Assembly: GCA_947373615.1 (NCBI GenBank) | Contig: CANBYN010000102.1 | Coordinates: forward strand, 1 to 6,701 | Reading direction: 5' to 3' | From: Burkholderiaceae bacterium | Lineage (GTDB): Bacteria > Pseudomonadota > Gammaproteobacteria > Burkholderiales > Burkholderiaceae | DNA length: 6,701 bases | Shown: in pieces, positions 5,599-6,701 of the stretch | Position numbering within the stretch: the stretch's first letter is position 1 | Layout of the letters: the number at the start of each line of letters is the position of its first letter | Made by a program: the position numbers and the translations under genes | Notes under the pieces: model-generated | Told to the model about the DNA's origin: nothing | Database searches by the model: none | The model's input: the letters and a program-made list of their open reading frames with translations, nothing else

Positions 5599-6219
5599 AT
5601 GTGTGTTCAATATCTGAGTACGGTCAATGTAGATTGGGTCAAAACCCATTTTGATCTAGACCTGCCTGCAAGCGAGGCGCATGCCGTATTTCCAACCTAC
5701 CCAGGTCCGATCGTGCTTAAGAGTCACAATACTGGCCGCACCGCAATCGGACTGGCTCGCTTTGGCCTAATTCCCTCCTGGGCAAAAGAAGAAGCCTTTG
5801 GTAGAAAAACCTATAACGCCAGAGCAGAAACTGTCAGCGAAAAACCTTCCTATAGACATGCCTGGTCAAAATGCCATTTCGCATTAACTTTGGCCGATGC
5901 CTTTTATGAGCCTTGTTATGAATCTGGCAAAGCCGTGCGCACCCAAATCAAACAATCGAATGGCAAACCCATGGCGATTGCCTCTATCTGGGATACCTGG
6001 ACTGAACCCCAAACTGGTGAATTAATCGTGTCATTTTCAATGCTCACTATTAATGCAGACCATCACCCAGTCATGCATCGCTTTCATAAACCAGAAGATG
6101 AAAAGCGCACTGTGGTTCCCTTGCGTCCTGAATTATTTTCTGATTGGCTCAATGCCACACCAGATACTGCCATGTCTTTATTGCAACTTTCTTCAATACC
6201 TGATCTGAGCTTCACATAA
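5599..6219 (+). CDS. SRAP-domain abasic-site protein, YedK/HMCES family (divergent)
   Basis: Family members crosslink to abasic sites in single-stranded DNA through their N-terminal cysteine, exposed after loss of the first Met, and so protect the site during replication. The 206-residue protein keeps the four known active-site residues at nearly the E. coli YedK positions: Cys2, Asn73 in YNARAET, Glu104 in DAFYEP and His160 in PVMHRF. It departs from the usual wording: MCVQY instead of MCGR(Y/F), AFYEP instead of GFYEW, and MHRFHKPEDEKR (159-170) where HDRMP is usual. ARFGLIPSWAKE (53-64) is the typical R(W/F)GL(I/V)P.W segment. The ATG at 5599 is fixed by the need for Cys2. It is transcribed divergently from the parvulin gene and followed by the convergent msrQ. 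No clear LexA box was recognised upstream. Confidence 0.9.
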   Translation: MCVQYLSTVNVDWVKTHFDLDLPASEAHAVFPTYPGPIVLKSHNTGRTAIGLARFGLIPSWAKEEAFGRKTYNARAETVSEKPSYRHAWSKCHFALTLADAFYEPCYESGKAVRTQIKQSNGKPMAIASIWDTWTEPQTGELIVSFSMLTINADHHPVMHRFHKPEDEKRTVVPLRPELFSDWLNATPDTAMSLLQLSSIPDLSFT

Positions 6220-6311
6220 GCAACATCCCGCATGGATGCGCCATAGAACTGCATCATCGTTTTAAGAAAGATCGTCGCTAGATCGAACGGTACATCACCA
6301 AGTTTTCAGTT
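6220..6311. other. Convergent gap between SRAP gene and msrQ
   Basis: Ninety-two bases separate the two convergent stop codons. The only symmetric element is CGCAT-GG-ATGCG at 6229-6240, a short stem without a T tract. I see no convincing terminator or gene here. Confidence 0.5.
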
Positions 6312-6701
6312 TTAGGCGCGACCTAGGCGTTGGAGTTGCCTCTTCACATATGGCACGCGACAAATGAGTAAGGTCAGCACTACTCCGCCATAAATCATCA
6401 CGATATCTACATCATTCTTGCCGGCCTTGTGCCACCAATAATGAATGATCGCAAGGCATGCGAGCAAGTAGACAATCTTATGCAAGGTGGCCCAACGTCG
6501 ACCCAACTTACGAACTGCCCAGTGATTGGAAGTCATCGCCAAAGGGATCAGAAAAACAAATGTTGCAAAGCCCATCGAAATAAATGGCCGCTTTAAGACA
6601 TCGCTCCACATCGCTTGAATATCGAGGTTGTGATCAAGCCAAAACCAAATCAAAAAGTGAATGCAGGCATAGAAAAAACAAAAGAGGCCGAGCATCCGAC
6701 G
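6312..6701 (-). CDS. msrQ: MsrQ (YedZ) haem-binding membrane subunit, C-terminal part
   Basis: MsrQ is the inner-membrane cytochrome b-type partner of MsrP; it passes electrons for repair of periplasmic proteins containing methionine sulfoxide. The window holds 129 residues and the stop codon. The reading frame stays open to the right edge (RRMLGLF...), so the Met encoded at 6695 is internal and the N-terminal part lies outside. Recognised segments are LGLFCFFYACIHFLIW, KRPFISMGFATF, IPLAMTSNHWAVRKLG, RWATLHKIVYL and AIIHYWW. The histidines in YACIH, TLHK and IIHYWW correspond to the known haem-ligand positions of the family. About four membrane segments are visible. msrP, usually just upstream, would be expected beyond the right edge. 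The gene converges on the SRAP gene. Confidence 0.9.
   Translation of the reverse strand, partial: RRMLGLFCFFYACIHFLIWFWLDHNLDIQAMWSDVLKRPFISMGFATFVFLIPLAMTSNHWAVRKLGRRWATLHKIVYLLACLAIIHYWWHKAGKNDVDIVMIYGGVVLTLLICRVPYVKRQLQRLGRA

Noticed and set aside
6229..6240. CGCAT-GG-ATGCG as a terminator for the SRAP gene
   Set aside because: The stem is only five pairs with a two-base loop and no T tract on either side.
1..6701. CRISPR array, toxin-antitoxin pair, prophage genes or a new defence system
   Set aside because: No regularly spaced repeats and no nuclease, integrase, toxin or phage-like proteins are seen; the genes right of 1766 are familiar core functions.

Overview
The window looks like chromosomal DNA from a betaproteobacterium of the family Burkholderiaceae, most likely a small-genome freshwater lineage such as Polynucleobacter. 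This is inferred from moderate GC, the protein flavours (a 7Fe FdxA ferredoxin, an E. coli-length ThyA, a single-domain periplasmic parvulin, MsrQ) and short intergenic gaps. It is an impression from protein similarity recalled by eye; no database was searched.

The left quarter (1 to about 1705) is accessory DNA. It begins inside an IS30-family insertion sequence: the first 28 codons of the transposase on the minus strand, then its ribosome binding site and terminal repeat. Next comes one minus-strand MFS exporter gene resembling the fosmidomycin-resistance (Fsr) type. This gene sits between two pieces of tRNA-derived DNA in the same orientation. On its right is a clear 3' part of tRNA-Phe(GAA) followed by a terminator hairpin (1551-1640). 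On its left is a much more decayed sequence that I align to the same tRNA-plus-terminator unit (251-336); its tRNA-like part begins with the MFS stop codon. Outside these lie short GGCCGA-type repeats on both sides. The layout resembles a small relic of tRNA-targeted integration. No integrase and no intact tRNA-Phe are visible.

The rest (1766-6701) is ordinary core gene content. A minus-strand 2-hydroxyacid dehydrogenase (GhrB-like) diverges from a plus-strand run fdxA-thyA-folA. ThyA makes dTMP and leaves dihydrofolate, which FolA reduces again, so the close thyA-folA pair is functionally coupled. A 34-nt perfect palindrome closes folA and at the same time the convergent gene for an exported parvulin-type peptidyl-prolyl isomerase, whose stop codon lies inside it. 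Divergent from the isomerase gene is an SRAP (YedK/HMCES-like) gene whose product shields abasic sites. The window ends in the C-terminal part of msrQ on the minus strand, the haem-binding membrane subunit of the MsrPQ periplasmic methionine sulfoxide reductase.

I see no complete new multi-gene system here. The most unusual part is the tRNA-fragment-bracketed exporter beside the IS30 element.
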